64,000 nucleotides of DNA from Treponema_C sp050937815 (GCF_050937815.1 NZ_JACDIJ010000002.1:1-64000); one strand, 5' to 3'; positions 50,467 through 59,889 are shown, counted from the first letter of the stretch. Program-made: numbers and translations. The notes: generated from the sequence alone by a model not told the origin.

Positions 50467-50502
50467 CAAAGCAGCGGTTTTTATGCGATTCGATGCGAGG
50501 AC

Positions 50503-50532
50503 TTGACCAAGCGCTTAAAAATATGGTATTCT
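50503..50532 (+). promoter_or_regulatory. rpmH operon promoter
   Basis: TTGACC, 18 bases, TATTCT, giving a leader of about 60 bases before rpmH. Confidence 0.55.
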
Positions 50533-50600
50533 AACAAACCGTTATAAAATCCGGGAGCTTTGTTTTTGCAAAGTTCTTGACATATAAGGAGAAGTGTTCT

Positions 50601-50756
50601 ATGAAACGGACATATCAACCCAGCAAAGTTAAAAGAAACCGAAAATTCGGTTTTCGTGCCCGCATGAAAACCCGCGGCGGCCGCATGATTCTTAAAAGAC
50701 GCAGAGCAAAGGGCCGCTATAAACTTTCCGTTTCCGATGAAAAAAAGCCGTATTAA
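50601..50756 (+). CDS. rpmH: Ribosomal protein bL34
   Basis: A 51-residue basic protein: MKRTYQPSKVKRNRKFGFRA, RMKTRGGRMILKRRRAKGRY, KLSV. This is the standard L34 sequence with a short extra C-terminal tail (SDEKKPY). AAGGAGAAG precedes the ATG. It is first in the usual rpmH-rnpA-yidD-yidC-jag order. Confidence 0.98.
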   Translation: MKRTYQPSKVKRNRKFGFRARMKTRGGRMILKRRRAKGRYKLSVSDEKKPY

Positions 50757-50772
50757 TTATTAATTCCGCATA

Positions 50773-51138
50773 ATGGAAAAAATACCGTATAAAACCGGAA
50801 GTTTTTGCCGCGAGGAGCGAATAAAAAAAAACAACGATATTCAAAAGCTGTTTAAAAAAGGCAAAAGAGTAAGCACGGACGGTGCAAAACTGTTTTTTTT
50901 GTTTACGGGAAAAAATATAAACAGAATTGCCTTTGCGCTTCCCAGAGGATACGGAAACGCCGTTCAGCGAAATCGCTGCAAAAGACTGAGCCGAGAAGTA
51001 TACCGCTTGTTAAAAACAAATATGCACAGCGGCTATGATATGGTTTTATTGGTGTATCCGGGTCAAAATTCTTTTAAAAACAGATATGCGAAAGTAAAAG
51101 AATTATGCGGAAAAGCCGGATTGTTTATGACGGCTTAA
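50773..51138 (+). CDS. rnpA: Ribonuclease P protein component
   Basis: A 121-residue basic protein that binds RNase P RNA for tRNA 5' processing. The signature region is FALPRGYGNAVQRNRCKRLS (RNR motif), followed by REVYRLL; the N-terminal FKKGKRVSTDGAKLFFL strand is also typical. It lies 16 bases after rpmH. Confidence 0.95.
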   Translation: MEKIPYKTGSFCREERIKKNNDIQKLFKKGKRVSTDGAKLFFLFTGKNINRIAFALPRGYGNAVQRNRCKRLSREVYRLLKTNMHSGYDMVLLVYPGQNSFKNRYAKVKELCGKAGLFMTA

Positions 51139-51149
51139 GGAACGGACCG

Positions 51150-51377
51150 ATGTTTTTTAAAAAACTGTGTCAAAATTTTTTTATCGGCTTAATACGATTT
51201 TACCAAATATGCCTGTCGCCTCTTTTTCCTCCGTCATGCAGGTTTTATCCGACATGTTCAAACTATGCCCTTGGCGTAATTCGAAAATACGGAGCGGTTA
51301 AAGGTTTATTTTTGGCTGTCAAACGAATATTAAGATGTAATCCTTATTGCAAGGGCGGTTACGACCCCGTTCCCTAG
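51150..51377 (+). CDS. yidD: Membrane protein insertion efficiency factor YidD
   Basis: A 75-residue protein with the family signature SCRFYPTCSNYALGVIRKYG and the end RILRCNPYCKGGYDPVP; an amphipathic N-terminal segment anchors it at the inner membrane beside YidC. ATG 51150 has AAGGA eight bases upstream. Confidence 0.95.
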   Translation: MFFKKLCQNFFIGLIRFYQICLSPLFPPSCRFYPTCSNYALGVIRKYGAVKGLFLAVKRILRCNPYCKGGYDPVP

Positions 51378-51409
51378 CAGTTCTTTAAAACTTTTTATCG
51401 GGAGAAAAA

Positions 51410-53206
51410 ATGGATAAAAATACTATATGGGCTATAGTGCTTTCTTCTCTTGTTTTGTTTGCTTCGTTTTTTATTCAAAACAAGTATTTTGCAAAAGAGC
51501 AGCCGGTCGAAAATGCCGGATCGGTACAAGCGCAAACGGAACAATTGCAAAATACGGCAGGTTCCGGGCTGTCGGCTTTACAAAGCACCGTTCCGCTTTT
51601 AAATGTTCCGGAACAAAGCGACGACACGCTTGAAGAACAAGAATATGTCGTCGAAACCGAAAAAATAAAAGCTGTGTTTACCAACCGCGGCGGGGACCTT
51701 GTAAGCTATGAATTAAAAGGACATTTGGATAAAGGAACGCCCGTTCAAATGGCAAAAAACATAAGTCTTTCAAACCGTGCTTTTTCGCTTTCGCTCGGCG
51801 GAGCTTCAAACGCAATTATAAATGATTTGTTTAATGTAAAAATTATTGACGATAAAACGATAGGATTTTATAAAAAATTCAGTATTTCAAATACTTCGGG
51901 CGGGCAAGATTCGTTTATCTTGGTCAAACAGTACAGCTTTGACGAAAAAGAATATCTTTTTAAGCTGGATATTACAATCGACGGCGAAAAAGACATGAAC
52001 GGGCTGGCCTTCGGAGATGCCGCCTATACTTTGCGCTCGTCTCCGCAAATCGGACCCTACTATAATCCTAAAGCGGATCGCTATGAACGCCGTACCTTTA
52101 TGTTTTTTACAAAAGAAAAAATAAAAAAACTTAATTTATCGGACGGAAATGTAAAAACCTACGATAAGCCGTTCAGCTGGGCCGGCGTTGCCGGAAAATA
52201 TTTTGTACAGCAAATTGTTCCGCTTTCTTCGTCTACAATTCAATCGGCGGAATATTCGACTAAAAATAAAATAGATAATTTTCAGGATGCACAGCTTTTG
52301 CTTGTCCGTTCTCCCGTCAGCGGTTCTTTTGTACAGGATTCGTACTACGTGTATATGGGACCGAAGGTGGAAAAAAACTTAAAATCATATAATAATGCGG
52401 CGGAAAACAACTGGAAGCTTTCGGGCTTAAAACTTGACGAAAGCTTGGGTTCCGGATGGCTGGGATGGTTGGAAACCTTTTTGAAATTCTTAATGGAATT
52501 TTTCTATAAGCTGATACCGAACTGGGGTGTTTCCATCATCTTAATGACGATTCTTTTAAAACTGGTAATGTATCCGTTGACAAAAAAAAGTTCGGTAGCA
52601 ACGTTGAAAATGCAGGAACTTCAACCGCGTATTCAGGAAATTCAAACCAAGTATAAAAACAATCCGGAAAAAATGAATGCGGAAATGGGCAAATTTTACA
52701 AAGAAGCCGGATACAATCCGCTTTCCGGCTGTTTACCCTTGTTGATTCAGTTTCCGCTGATTTTTGCGATGTTCAATTTGTTTAACAACTATTTTGAATT
52801 CCGCGGCGCAATGTTTATTCCCGGCTGGATTCCCGATTTATCGGTGGGCGACAGCGTATACGTATTCCCTGCAGGTCTTCCCCTTATAGGAGAACTTCCG
52901 CTGAGGCTTTTGCCGATAATTTATGTTGCTTCCCAGCTTTTGTTTACAAAAATAACACAATCCGCTTCGGCAAACGTTTCCGGCAACAATTCCATGAAAT
53001 ACATGATGTACGGAATGCCGTTATTTTTCTTCTTTATGTTTTACAGCGCTCCCGCCGGTCTTTTATTGTATTGGACAATAAGTAACTTTTTACAGCTTAT
53101 TCAACAATTGGTAATCAATAAAATGATGCATGCAAAACGGGTGGAAATGGGCTTAGCGGAAGCAGATGCGCCGAAAAAAGCGCCTGTAACGAAAAAGAAA
53201 AAATAA
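51410..53206 (+). CDS. yidC: Membrane protein insertase YidC
   Basis: A 598-residue insertase. An N-terminal helix (TIWAIVLSSLVLFASFFIQN) leads to the large periplasmic domain of Gram-negative YidC (to about residue 350), then the five-helix insertase core (NWGVSIILMTILLKLVMYPL, LSGCLPLLIQFPLIFAMFNL, SAPAGLLLYWTISNFLQLIQ). A basic C-terminal tail ends KKAPVTKKKK. GGGAGA precedes the ATG. Confidence 0.97.
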   Translation: MDKNTIWAIVLSSLVLFASFFIQNKYFAKEQPVENAGSVQAQTEQLQNTAGSGLSALQSTVPLLNVPEQSDDTLEEQEYVVETEKIKAVFTNRGGDLVSYELKGHLDKGTPVQMAKNISLSNRAFSLSLGGASNAIINDLFNVKIIDDKTIGFYKKFSISNTSGGQDSFILVKQYSFDEKEYLFKLDITIDGEKDMNGLAFGDAAYTLRSSPQIGPYYNPKADRYERRTFMFFTKEKIKKLNLSDGNVKTYDKPFSWAGVAGKYFVQQIVPLSSSTIQSAEYSTKNKIDNFQDAQLLLVRSPVSGSFVQDSYYVYMGPKVEKNLKSYNNAAENNWKLSGLKLDESLGSGWLGWLETFLKFLMEFFYKLIPNWGVSIILMTILLKLVMYPLTKKSSVATLKMQELQPRIQEIQTKYKNNPEKMNAEMGKFYKEAGYNPLSGCLPLLIQFPLIFAMFNLFNNYFEFRGAMFIPGWIPDLSVGDSVYVFPAGLPLIGELPLRLLPIIYVASQLLFTKITQSASANVSGNNSMKYMMYGMPLFFFFMFYSAPAGLLLYWTISNFLQLIQQLVINKMMHAKRVEMGLAEADAPKKAPVTKKKK

Positions 53207-53251
53207 GAGTGAATTTTATTTTATTAAGCATTTTATTAAGCGAGGTGCGCT

Positions 53252-53944
53252 ATGATATACGAATATGAGGCAAAGACCGAAAAAGAGGCTATCGAAACGG
53301 CGGCTGCAGAACTCGGCTTGGAACAAGACCAGTTTGATGTGGAAATTATTGAAACCCAAAAAAACGGCTTATTTAAAAAAGGCTATGTGAAAATCCGGGT
53401 GCATACCGATGCGCAGCCCTTTGAAAAAGGGGCGGAAAAATCTTTGTCTGCGCGAGAAAGCTTGTTTGCCGACCCGCTGCCTAAGGACGAATTTGAAACA
53501 AAGCTCATTGATTTTATTTGTTCCGTTGTGCGGAAGATGGGATACGAGGCTTCTGCTGAAGTTATGTTTCGGGAAGAACGTAAAATAAGCATAAGGCTTT
53601 CTTCGCCGAATTCTTCTATTTTAATCGGGCGTAAGGGTAAAAATCTCGATGCTTTGCAATTATTGGCGAACGTGTATGCGGGTCATTTGGGTAACGGCGA
53701 TGTAAAAATCGTTCTCGATACGGAAAACTACCGCATACGGCGCGAAGAATCTTTGGTGCGGTTGGCTTATACCACTGCCGATAAGGTGCGCACAAGCCGC
53801 TCGTCCGTTTTGCTTGAACCGATGAATCCTTTTGAGCGCCGCCTTATTCATACGACTTTAAATGAAATCGGCGATGTTGAAACCAAAAGCGAAGGCGACG
53901 GTTTATATAAGCAAGTGAGGGTGCTGTATAAAGGTGTACGTTAA
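53252..53944 (+). CDS. jag: RNA-binding protein Jag/KhpB
   Basis: A 230-residue protein with a Jag_N domain (YEYEAKTEKEAIETAAAELG, residues 2-50), a KH domain with the GRKGKN loop (SSILIGRKGKNLDALQLLAN, about residues 127-146) and a C-terminal R3H domain (NPFERRLIHTTLNEIGDVET). It binds RNA with KhpA in other bacteria and affects cell elongation. GAGGTG precedes the ATG. Confidence 0.93.
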   Translation: MIYEYEAKTEKEAIETAAAELGLEQDQFDVEIIETQKNGLFKKGYVKIRVHTDAQPFEKGAEKSLSARESLFADPLPKDEFETKLIDFICSVVRKMGYEASAEVMFREERKISIRLSSPNSSILIGRKGKNLDALQLLANVYAGHLGNGDVKIVLDTENYRIRREESLVRLAYTTADKVRTSRSSVLLEPMNPFERRLIHTTLNEIGDVETKSEGDGLYKQVRVLYKGVR

Positions 53945-54896
53945 TCATTTTTGCAAGGCAGGGCTGCGGTACGTCGCTTTGCCGGCTTGCCTGCCTGAAG
54001 GGTTTTATGCAGCCCTTCGTTCTGTCCGAACTGCCGTCTTTTGCGGTGCCTTTGTTTGTCTTTGCCTGATGCTCGGCGCTCAGACTGCCGACGCTCAAAG
54101 CAGTGAAGAGGATTCTCGTGTCGTGTTCCCCGCCTTAAAAACACAAGATGCGGATAATTCAGCAACTGCGCCGGTGTATGAGCTGAAAGAGCTTTTTCCC
54201 GAATCGGTTGCGGAAGAACTTTTAAAAACGGGACGGATTCAGCGTTCGTTTTACGGAGAGTCGAACGTAAAACTTGAGCTGTGCCCGGCCACCGATTTAT
54301 GCCGTTCGGCCGCTTCCGCATGGGACAAACAAAACGAACCGGTTTTTATCGTCGAATCCCTGTATCTGCTTAAAAAGGCACAGGGTACGGGGCAGGCTGC
54401 CGGGGAAATCGGTAAAATATCTTCGATACTGCGCAATTTATCCACCATGCAGGGTATTCAATACTATTCCAATTCGCGCAAGAGGTGGGAAACCCTTTAT
54501 ACGGAAGTGTATACGGTAAACAATCCCGACGAGCGCGCAAGGATTCCCGACCCGGCAGATAAAAAAGCCGACGGTCTTGTGTCTTACGTCTACCAAAAAG
54601 ACCGTTCTTTAAGCGGCTGTGTGTATAAATTTCAGTACTTTGAACAGGCGGCGCAAACGTCTTTCCGTGCGGAAAACACCGAAAAAATCGTATACAAGGG
54701 TTTTAATATAGTAAAGCCCGAAGCTATGCTTTTATGCTTGAATGCGGTAGAAACCGAAGAACACATTGTTTTTTATATTACGGTCCGCGCCGACGCGGCA
54801 AAGATTCCCCTGGTTTCCGAGCGGCTTGCAAAGTCTTACGGTTCCAGAGCGGACGCCATCTATAATTGGTGCGTATCGAAATATTCGGAGGAGTAA
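53934..54896 (+). CDS. Secreted hypothetical protein (DUF6675-like)
   Basis: A 320-residue protein beginning with GTG 53934, overlapping jag by 11 bases, with an unusually long N-region before the hydrophobic segment (VFCGAFVCLCLMLGAQTADA). The mature part has the conserved-looking LSTMQGIQYYSNSRKRWETL YTEVYTV region known from spirochaete secreted proteins. The true start could be further in, but no better start codon is seen. Two bases separate it from the next gene. Confidence 0.6.
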   Translation: MYVNHFCKAGLRYVALPACLPEGFYAALRSVRTAVFCGAFVCLCLMLGAQTADAQSSEEDSRVVFPALKTQDADNSATAPVYELKELFPESVAEELLKTGRIQRSFYGESNVKLELCPATDLCRSAASAWDKQNEPVFIVESLYLLKKAQGTGQAAGEIGKISSILRNLSTMQGIQYYSNSRKRWETLYTEVYTVNNPDERARIPDPADKKADGLVSYVYQKDRSLSGCVYKFQYFEQAAQTSFRAENTEKIVYKGFNIVKPEAMLLCLNAVETEEHIVFYITVRADAAKIPLVSERLAKSYGSRADAIYNWCVSKYSEE

Positions 54897-54897
54897 T

Positions 54898-55914
54898 ATG
54901 AACAAAAAATATACGGCGGCCGTGCTTGTCTTTGCGGCCCTGATATGCGGAGGCTATGCACAAATGACAAAATCGATAAAATCGCTTGAAGGAAAAGAAG
55001 GCGTTTTTGCCCTTATGGAAACGAGCAGGGGGAACATCGTTCTGGAACTGCATTATAAACAGACGCCCTTAACCGTTACGAATTTCGTAGGCTTGGCCGA
55101 AGGAAAGCTTAAGGCCGCAAAGGGAAAACCCTTTTACGACGGGTTGAAATTTCACCGCGTTATAAGCAAGGCAAACGGCGATGACCAGGACTTTATGGTT
55201 CAGGGCGGCGACCCTCAGGGAACCGGACGCGGAGGCCCCGGCTATACCTTCCCCGATGAAATCGTTCCCTCGTTAAAGCACAGTGCGCCCGGCGTTCTTT
55301 CCATGGCAAATGCGGGGCCGGGGACAAACGGCAGTCAGTTTTTTATTACCCACGTTCCCACCCCCTGGCTCGACGGCAAACACACGGTGTTCGGCAAGGT
55401 GATTGAAGGACAGGACGTCGTAAACAAAACCCTCCAAGGCGATGTTATCAAAAAACTGACGATTATCCGCCTCGGAAAAGACGCCGAAGCGTTCAGCGCA
55501 ACGCAGGAAGATTTTGACCGCTTAAAAAAAGAAGCCGGCGAAAAGATTTTTAAAGAAATCGAAGCCAAATTCCCCGGTGCCAAAAAAGACGCAAACGGTA
55601 TTTTTTACGTTATTCAAAAAGAAGGAAGCGGCTCCAAGGCGGGCAAAAACCGTCAAGTGGAAACCCACTATACCGGCTCCTTTATGGACGGCAGGGTATT
55701 CGATTCTTCCAAGGGCAGGGGCCCGCTCGCCTTTACCACCGGCATCGGTCAAATGATTCCGGGTTTCGACATTATGGCGCAGGATATGAAATTAAAAGAA
55801 AAGCGCACGATGATTTTACCGCCGGAAACCGCATACGGCGCAAACGGCATCCCCGGCGTTATTCCGGGCAACAGCTGGCTTGTCTTTGAAGTTGAACTGG
55901 TAAAAATAAAATAG
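54898..55914 (+). CDS. Cyclophilin-FKBP fusion peptidyl-prolyl isomerase
   Basis: A 338-residue exported foldase with two unrelated isomerase domains. After a signal peptide (MNKKYTAAVLVFAALICGGY) comes a cyclophilin (LMETSRGNIVLELHYKQTPL, FMVQGGDPQGTGRGGPGY, GSQFFITHVPTPWLDGKHTV FGKV) over residues 25-190. A linker helix leads to an FKBP domain (VETHYTGSFMDGRVFDSSKG, MIPGFDIMAQDMKLKEKRTM, LPPETAYGANGIPGVIPGNS). GGAGGAG precedes ATG 54898. Confidence 0.93.
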   Translation: MNKKYTAAVLVFAALICGGYAQMTKSIKSLEGKEGVFALMETSRGNIVLELHYKQTPLTVTNFVGLAEGKLKAAKGKPFYDGLKFHRVISKANGDDQDFMVQGGDPQGTGRGGPGYTFPDEIVPSLKHSAPGVLSMANAGPGTNGSQFFITHVPTPWLDGKHTVFGKVIEGQDVVNKTLQGDVIKKLTIIRLGKDAEAFSATQEDFDRLKKEAGEKIFKEIEAKFPGAKKDANGIFYVIQKEGSGSKAGKNRQVETHYTGSFMDGRVFDSSKGRGPLAFTTGIGQMIPGFDIMAQDMKLKEKRTMILPPETAYGANGIPGVIPGNSWLVFEVELVKIK

Positions 55915-55922
55915 AAAAGGAC

Positions 55923-55949
55923 GCACGGCTCCCTTGCGGGAGTTCGTGC
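55923..55949. repeat. GCACGGCTC palindrome, copy 1
   Basis: GCACGGCTCCC...GGGAGTTCGTGC hairpin just after the isomerase stop, then TTACCGGATTTTT. It may terminate transcription from both sides. The family recurs at 59833 and 61567. Confidence 0.65.
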
Positions 55950-55972
55950 TTACCGGATTTTTCGGGCCGCTT

Positions 55973-56431
55973 TTAAGGCTTTGTAGTTTGCTTTTCCCAA
56001 TAACCAAATTTCTCATTTTCCCATGGCTCTTTATAAGCAAAGAATCCAATTAAACGATTAAAAATATTCAGATTGGCATGATATCCTTTATTAAGCTCCG
56101 GGCAAAGTACAAAATAATCTTTTTTACAAGTTATATAAATATCATAACCTAACTTAAAAACCTCGTTTTTAGATGCAAATGATTTATTTTTTATAAATTT
56201 CGCTGTTATTTCTAATAACTCAGATTTCTTTTTAAAAATATACTGTTTATTTTTTTCTGCAAATAGCAAGACCTGCTCAGTTTTAATTCCGCCGTCAACA
56301 TCACAAACATCTAAAAAAGCATCTCCATCTTGCCAGCTTTGCAAGTAAAAAAAATATTTAGAATTTTCTTTCAAATTAAGCTCTAAAGATTTTACAAAAC
56401 TGTCATTAGTTAAATTTTCAAGTCTTTTCAT
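55973..56431 (-). CDS. Hypothetical protein
   Basis: A 152-residue protein without signal peptide or helix, mixed alpha/beta, starting MKRLENLTNDSFVKSLELNL and ending GYWEKQTTKP. No ribosome site is visible before the ATG. AT-rich. No family is recognised. Confidence 0.45.
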   Translation of the reverse strand: MKRLENLTNDSFVKSLELNLKENSKYFFYLQSWQDGDAFLDVCDVDGGIKTEQVLLFAEKNKQYIFKKKSELLEITAKFIKNKSFASKNEVFKLGYDIYITCKKDYFVLCPELNKGYHANLNIFNRLIGFFAYKEPWENEKFGYWEKQTTKP

Positions 56432-56505
56432 TTTTGACTTTTAAATAATGAGTTTCCAAAAGTTAATCCTTTTACAACAAAAATAGCCGCAGCCCCGAAT
56501 AATTT

Positions 56506-57498
56506 CTATTGGCGTTTTACCTCGTCCGCCGTAACCCAGCCTTTTTTTTGTTTGTTTTGAATATAGAGCCATTCCGCTTCCGAATCATCGTTTTCCGGAT
56601 CGGAACATACAAGTTTAAGCGTTGCAGTTGCCGAAGAACCTTCTTTCAGCGTGTGTAAAACGCGCGCACTTTTGCGTCTGCACGGAACACTTTTTAAATC
56701 GATATCCGCTTCTATCAAAACGGGTTCGTTTATTTTTTCGGGCGAAAGCGTTTGCATAAACGTTTCTTCTTTGATGATGATTTCCGTCAGATTTTGCAAA
56801 TCGGCAATGTCCAAACTGTAAGAGCTGTCCATCTCGATCGCGTTTTGAAACAATTCCGCACGGATTGTGTCGTTTCGGGATTCCGATGCGGCCAAGGCAA
56901 GGTACATTGCGCTGATGTTTTCTTCGTTCATTTCTACCGCGTCCCGTTTAACAAACTTTTCTTTGATTGTCCATGTCGTATAAAATTCGGAACTGTAAGC
57001 CGCTATTTTGAAAAATTTGCCGCCGGGGTCTTTAGCAAAGTCGTTATAGACGGCTACGGGAAGATATTGCGGGAGAATTTCATCGGATGCAGCCGTTAAA
57101 GACGCGGATTTGTACAAAACCGCATCCTTCGTCATAATGAATCCCGGTGTAGTGCGGGGTTCATAGCTGTAATCCTGTATCCAGTACCGGTTCCCGTTCA
57201 GTTCAACATAAAAAAAAGTACGTTTTTGACCGTCCGTCCGTTGTGCTTCTTTTTTTTCGCCCAAATAATAGGGCAAATCGCCTAAAGCGGCTTCGGCGGC
57301 CCATTTCATTTTACCTTCATCGTTTTCGATATATAGGCCGGTTTTGGTTACATAAACCACTCCCTGTATTCCCGCAGCGGTTTCTTTTTCGGATACCGCA
57401 GCCGCGGAAGCAGCTGAGTCAACTTCTTTTTTTGTGCAGGAACAAAAAATAACTGCGGCGGCAACCGCCGAAACAAAGATTTTTTTTAATACGTTCAT
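56506..57498 (-). CDS. SH3-like-domain lipoprotein
   Basis: A 330-residue protein with lipobox IFCSC (Cys at about residue 21). SH3-like strands appear twice: after the tether (GVVYVTKTGLYIENDEGKMK, YFVELNGNRYWIQDY-type) and at the C-terminus (RVLHTLKEGSSATATLKLVC, EWLYIQNKQKKGWVTADEVK). It is likely an envelope protein contacting peptidoglycan or another protein. AAGGAGG precedes the ATG. Related lipoproteins occur near the origin in other treponemes; that is from memory. Confidence 0.7.
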   Translation of the reverse strand: MNVLKKIFVSAVAAAVIFCSCTKKEVDSAASAAAVSEKETAAGIQGVVYVTKTGLYIENDEGKMKWAAEAALGDLPYYLGEKKEAQRTDGQKRTFFYVELNGNRYWIQDYSYEPRTTPGFIMTKDAVLYKSASLTAASDEILPQYLPVAVYNDFAKDPGGKFFKIAAYSSEFYTTWTIKEKFVKRDAVEMNEENISAMYLALAASESRNDTIRAELFQNAIEMDSSYSLDIADLQNLTEIIIKEETFMQTLSPEKINEPVLIEADIDLKSVPCRRKSARVLHTLKEGSSATATLKLVCSDPENDDSEAEWLYIQNKQKKGWVTADEVKRQ

Positions 57499-57891
57499 AG
57501 TACGTACCGTCCTCCTTAACGAACAGCAAGTGATAAACGGGAACCCTTTTTAAGGAAAATCCCGGCGGGTCGGCTCCAAGCATTCGATGTGATTTTCAGG
57601 ACCGGTTTCAGTATACTTGTTATTCGTGATAATATCAAGGCGGATTGAAAGCTTAAGGGGCGGCACACGCACTATGCCTCCGAACGTACCGGAAAAAAAG
57701 GCTCTCATAAACCGGCTTTAGCAAAAACGCCTTCTGGGGAACGGTTTTTCTTTTTCGCTGATGAAAATTTAATCGGTTTTGCCCACTGTCGCCGCCCTTG
57801 TCCGCTTCCCCTTCGTTATCTGAAGCTATGCTACGATACTTATTCCTATAACTCTTATCTGCCCTATCTTTCCTGTGTAATTGTGCATCCT
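57499..57891. other. Intergenic region with antitoxin-gene relic
   Basis: No intact gene. Bases 57760-57792 repeat 61536-61568 with a single difference (encoding DENLIGFAHC), a fragment of a DUF6364-type antitoxin. The word CTTCCCCTTCGTTA at about 57810 recurs near 59083. The rest shows nothing clear. Confidence 0.55.
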
Positions 57892-58920
57892 TTACCAATT
57901 CCGCAGCCTTTCTTCTGTCCAATTGGGTTTCCATGTTATCTTATCTTCGCTTTTTTCCCATTCACCGGCAGGAAACATAATAGCGGAAATTGCCGTGTCC
58001 TGCCATTTATCGCCTTCGTATACGCTTTTAATTGTAATACGTACCCGCTTAACAGGTTCTGCAAACACTATTGTCCTAAAATATACGAAGTCTTCAAAGC
58101 GTACCGTTTGGCTTATCTTTTTTCCGTCAGCCGTTGTTCCTTCAACCAATGCCGTTTGCATTCGGCTGTTCATTTTATATAAATGCGGGCGGGTTCCGTC
58201 TACAAAACCGTTTAATATATACATCGTGTTTTGGGGGCTGCCAAGTTCGAGTTCTATCCATTCTCCGATTCCGTTTCCAGCAGCGTTTTCCACCCAGGGG
58301 AAACAAGTAATATTAACTTCTGTACCGCCAAACATAATCTCAATAAGATAGTTTTCTATGTTGACACCGGAATACTTAAATACAATTCCGTCTGTCTGTT
58401 CTGTAAGAAACGAACTTTGTGTAACATTTTCAACTATCCAAGAAAAAGGAATTGATTCAGGTGGAAAATTTCTGTTCCCTGAAAATACCAAATCATATAT
58501 ACTGTCCCAGATTTTTCTTTTTTCTTTCCAGTAGGGAACTTTTCCGGTAAAAAGATGGAGGCCATGTTCGTTACCTAAAAGTGCAAAATATTCATTTCCC
58601 AATATGATTTGATATATCTGTTCATTGTAAGAAAATCTTAAGAATCCTGATTTCTCCAAAATAAAATCCTGAATACTCACATGTTGCGGTTTGTCCAAAT
58701 AAACATAAGGGTACTGCGTATAATCAAATTTCCTTGTATCAAAAATTAATAATTTGTTATTTTGCCTCTGACATATATATCCATAATTTTCATAGGAATT
58801 TCCAAGTTCTAAACCTTCTGTATCAATAAAATTTAATTGTAATTCTTTATACCAGTCGAACGAAAACAACAAGATTGGGGCTAAGAATATAACATAAATA
58901 AATATATAAATCCTCTTCAT
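57892..58920 (-). CDS. Secreted protein with NADase-type glycan-binding domain
   Basis: A 342-residue protein with signal peptide MKRIYIFIYVIFLAPILLFS. The C-terminal 140 residues have the pattern of the NADase-type glycan-binding/translocation beta-sandwich (NGIGEWIELELGSPQNTMYI, LNGFVDGTRPHLYKMNSRMQ, RVRITIKSVYEGDKWQDTAI SAIMF). The N-terminal part is unrecognised. GGGAGATG precedes the ATG. Confidence 0.72.
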   Translation of the reverse strand: MKRIYIFIYVIFLAPILLFSFDWYKELQLNFIDTEGLELGNSYENYGYICQRQNNKLLIFDTRKFDYTQYPYVYLDKPQHVSIQDFILEKSGFLRFSYNEQIYQIILGNEYFALLGNEHGLHLFTGKVPYWKEKRKIWDSIYDLVFSGNRNFPPESIPFSWIVENVTQSSFLTEQTDGIVFKYSGVNIENYLIEIMFGGTEVNITCFPWVENAAGNGIGEWIELELGSPQNTMYILNGFVDGTRPHLYKMNSRMQTALVEGTTADGKKISQTVRFEDFVYFRTIVFAEPVKRVRITIKSVYEGDKWQDTAISAIMFPAGEWEKSEDKITWKPNWTEERLRNW

Positions 58921-59153
58921 TTCATCTCCCTACTCTATATTCATTAAAATATCATACGGATACGATATTTCCCATTTATTTGTTATATAATTTTGTATAT
59001 ACTTTATGGTTTCACAATCATTTACAAAACAACCGGCAGAAACCTTACCGTCGGGAGAAGTAGCGAGTCCGTTTAAGCTTCCCCTTCGTTACTTATGGGC
59101 GGCGCGTAGCATTCAGTTTCAATTTCTCACGCGTCTATATAATGCTTGTTATA
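58921..59153. other. Intergenic region
   Basis: Contains GCTTCCCCTTCGTTA at about 59082, shared with 57810. No gene is visible. Confidence 0.3.
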
Positions 59154-59468
59154 TTACATCTGAATAATAGGACAATTATTGAGCCGCGCCCAGCGTATAA
59201 CATTGTTGAGCCGTGCCTGATATCCTCTGCCGCCCTGTTTAAGCCAGGCAAGATTGTCATTGTCGATTTTTGTATGAATATCCGTCTTGGGCACTTTTAG
59301 AGATTTGAAATAATAAGATACAACCGGAGTGTCCAGATGCTCCGGAATGTCCGAGTAATCGATCTCGCTGTCGGGCATTTTATCCAGATATTCAAGTTCC
59401 TTTTTTTGTTCGTCTGTCAGGGGCGGAAAATCGATTGTTTTATAAGAATGCTGCTGCGTTTTTTTCAT
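59154..59468 (-). CDS. brnA: BrnA family antitoxin
   Basis: A 104-residue antitoxin. The C-terminal region KTDIHTKIDNDNLAWLKQGG RGYQARLNNVIRWAR is the BrnA DNA-binding signature; the N-terminal acidic part (LTDEQKKELEYLDKMPDSEI DYSDIPE) contacts the toxin. It overlaps the toxin gene by 29 bases. It probably represses the promoter at 59776-59804. Confidence 0.9.
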   Translation of the reverse strand: MKKTQQHSYKTIDFPPLTDEQKKELEYLDKMPDSEIDYSDIPEHLDTPVVSYYFKSLKVPKTDIHTKIDNDNLAWLKQGGRGYQARLNNVIRWARLNNCPIIQM

Positions 59469-59769
59469 AATCTTTAATCTCCCGTTGATTTGATTTTCGT
59501 GCGGAAAAGATTCTTTTCCGTTCTCCCCGCTCGGTTATCGATACTGTAAGTGTCCGAAATGTTCCCGATTGCAAATCTTTTCCGGTACACTTCCATCTTT
59601 CTTCTTCAAGTGTCGAGTTCACGTTATCATACTGCTTTATCAAATAAGGATCATTAAAAACCCTCACGGCAAGCTCGAAAGAAATATGGTGTTTCTTTTT
59701 GTTTATCTCATTTTTTTCCGTGTCCCATACGAAAGTTTTCAAATAAACAAAATCGGTATTCCGTTCCAC
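59440..59769 (-). CDS. brnT: BrnT family ribonuclease toxin
   Basis: A 109-residue toxin with the BrnT core FVWDTEKNEINKKKHHISFE, AVRVFNDP, then RTLTVSITERGERKRIFSAR KSNQRE. GTG 59769 is preferred: the -10 box TACAAT overlaps the earlier ATG at 59784, and the transcript should begin at about the GTG, making it leaderless. The module looks intact. Confidence 0.85.
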   Translation of the reverse strand: MERNTDFVYLKTFVWDTEKNEINKKKHHISFELAVRVFNDPYLIKQYDNVNSTLEEERWKCTGKDLQSGTFRTLTVSITERGERKRIFSARKSNQREIKDYEKNAAAFL

Positions 59770-59775
59770 AATATT

Positions 59776-59804
59776 ATTGTACATTAGCTGTGTACATAAG
59801 TCAA
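59776..59804 (-). promoter_or_regulatory. brnTA promoter (leaderless type)
   Basis: TTGACT, 17 bases, TACAAT on the minus strand, then six bases to GTG 59769. Confidence 0.65.
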
Positions 59805-59832
59805 GTTTTATATTTTTGTAGGGGAAAGTGTC

Positions 59833-59889
59833 GCACGGCTCCCTTAGGGGAGCTCGTGCTTAGCGAGTTTTTACTGCGTAAAAACTCGC
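59833..59889. repeat. GCACGGCTC two-hairpin element, copy 2
   Basis: Hairpin GCACGGCTCCC...GGGGAGCTCGTGC (59833-59859), then GCGAGTTTTT-ACTGCGT-AAAAACTCGC (59863-59889). Confidence 0.75.
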
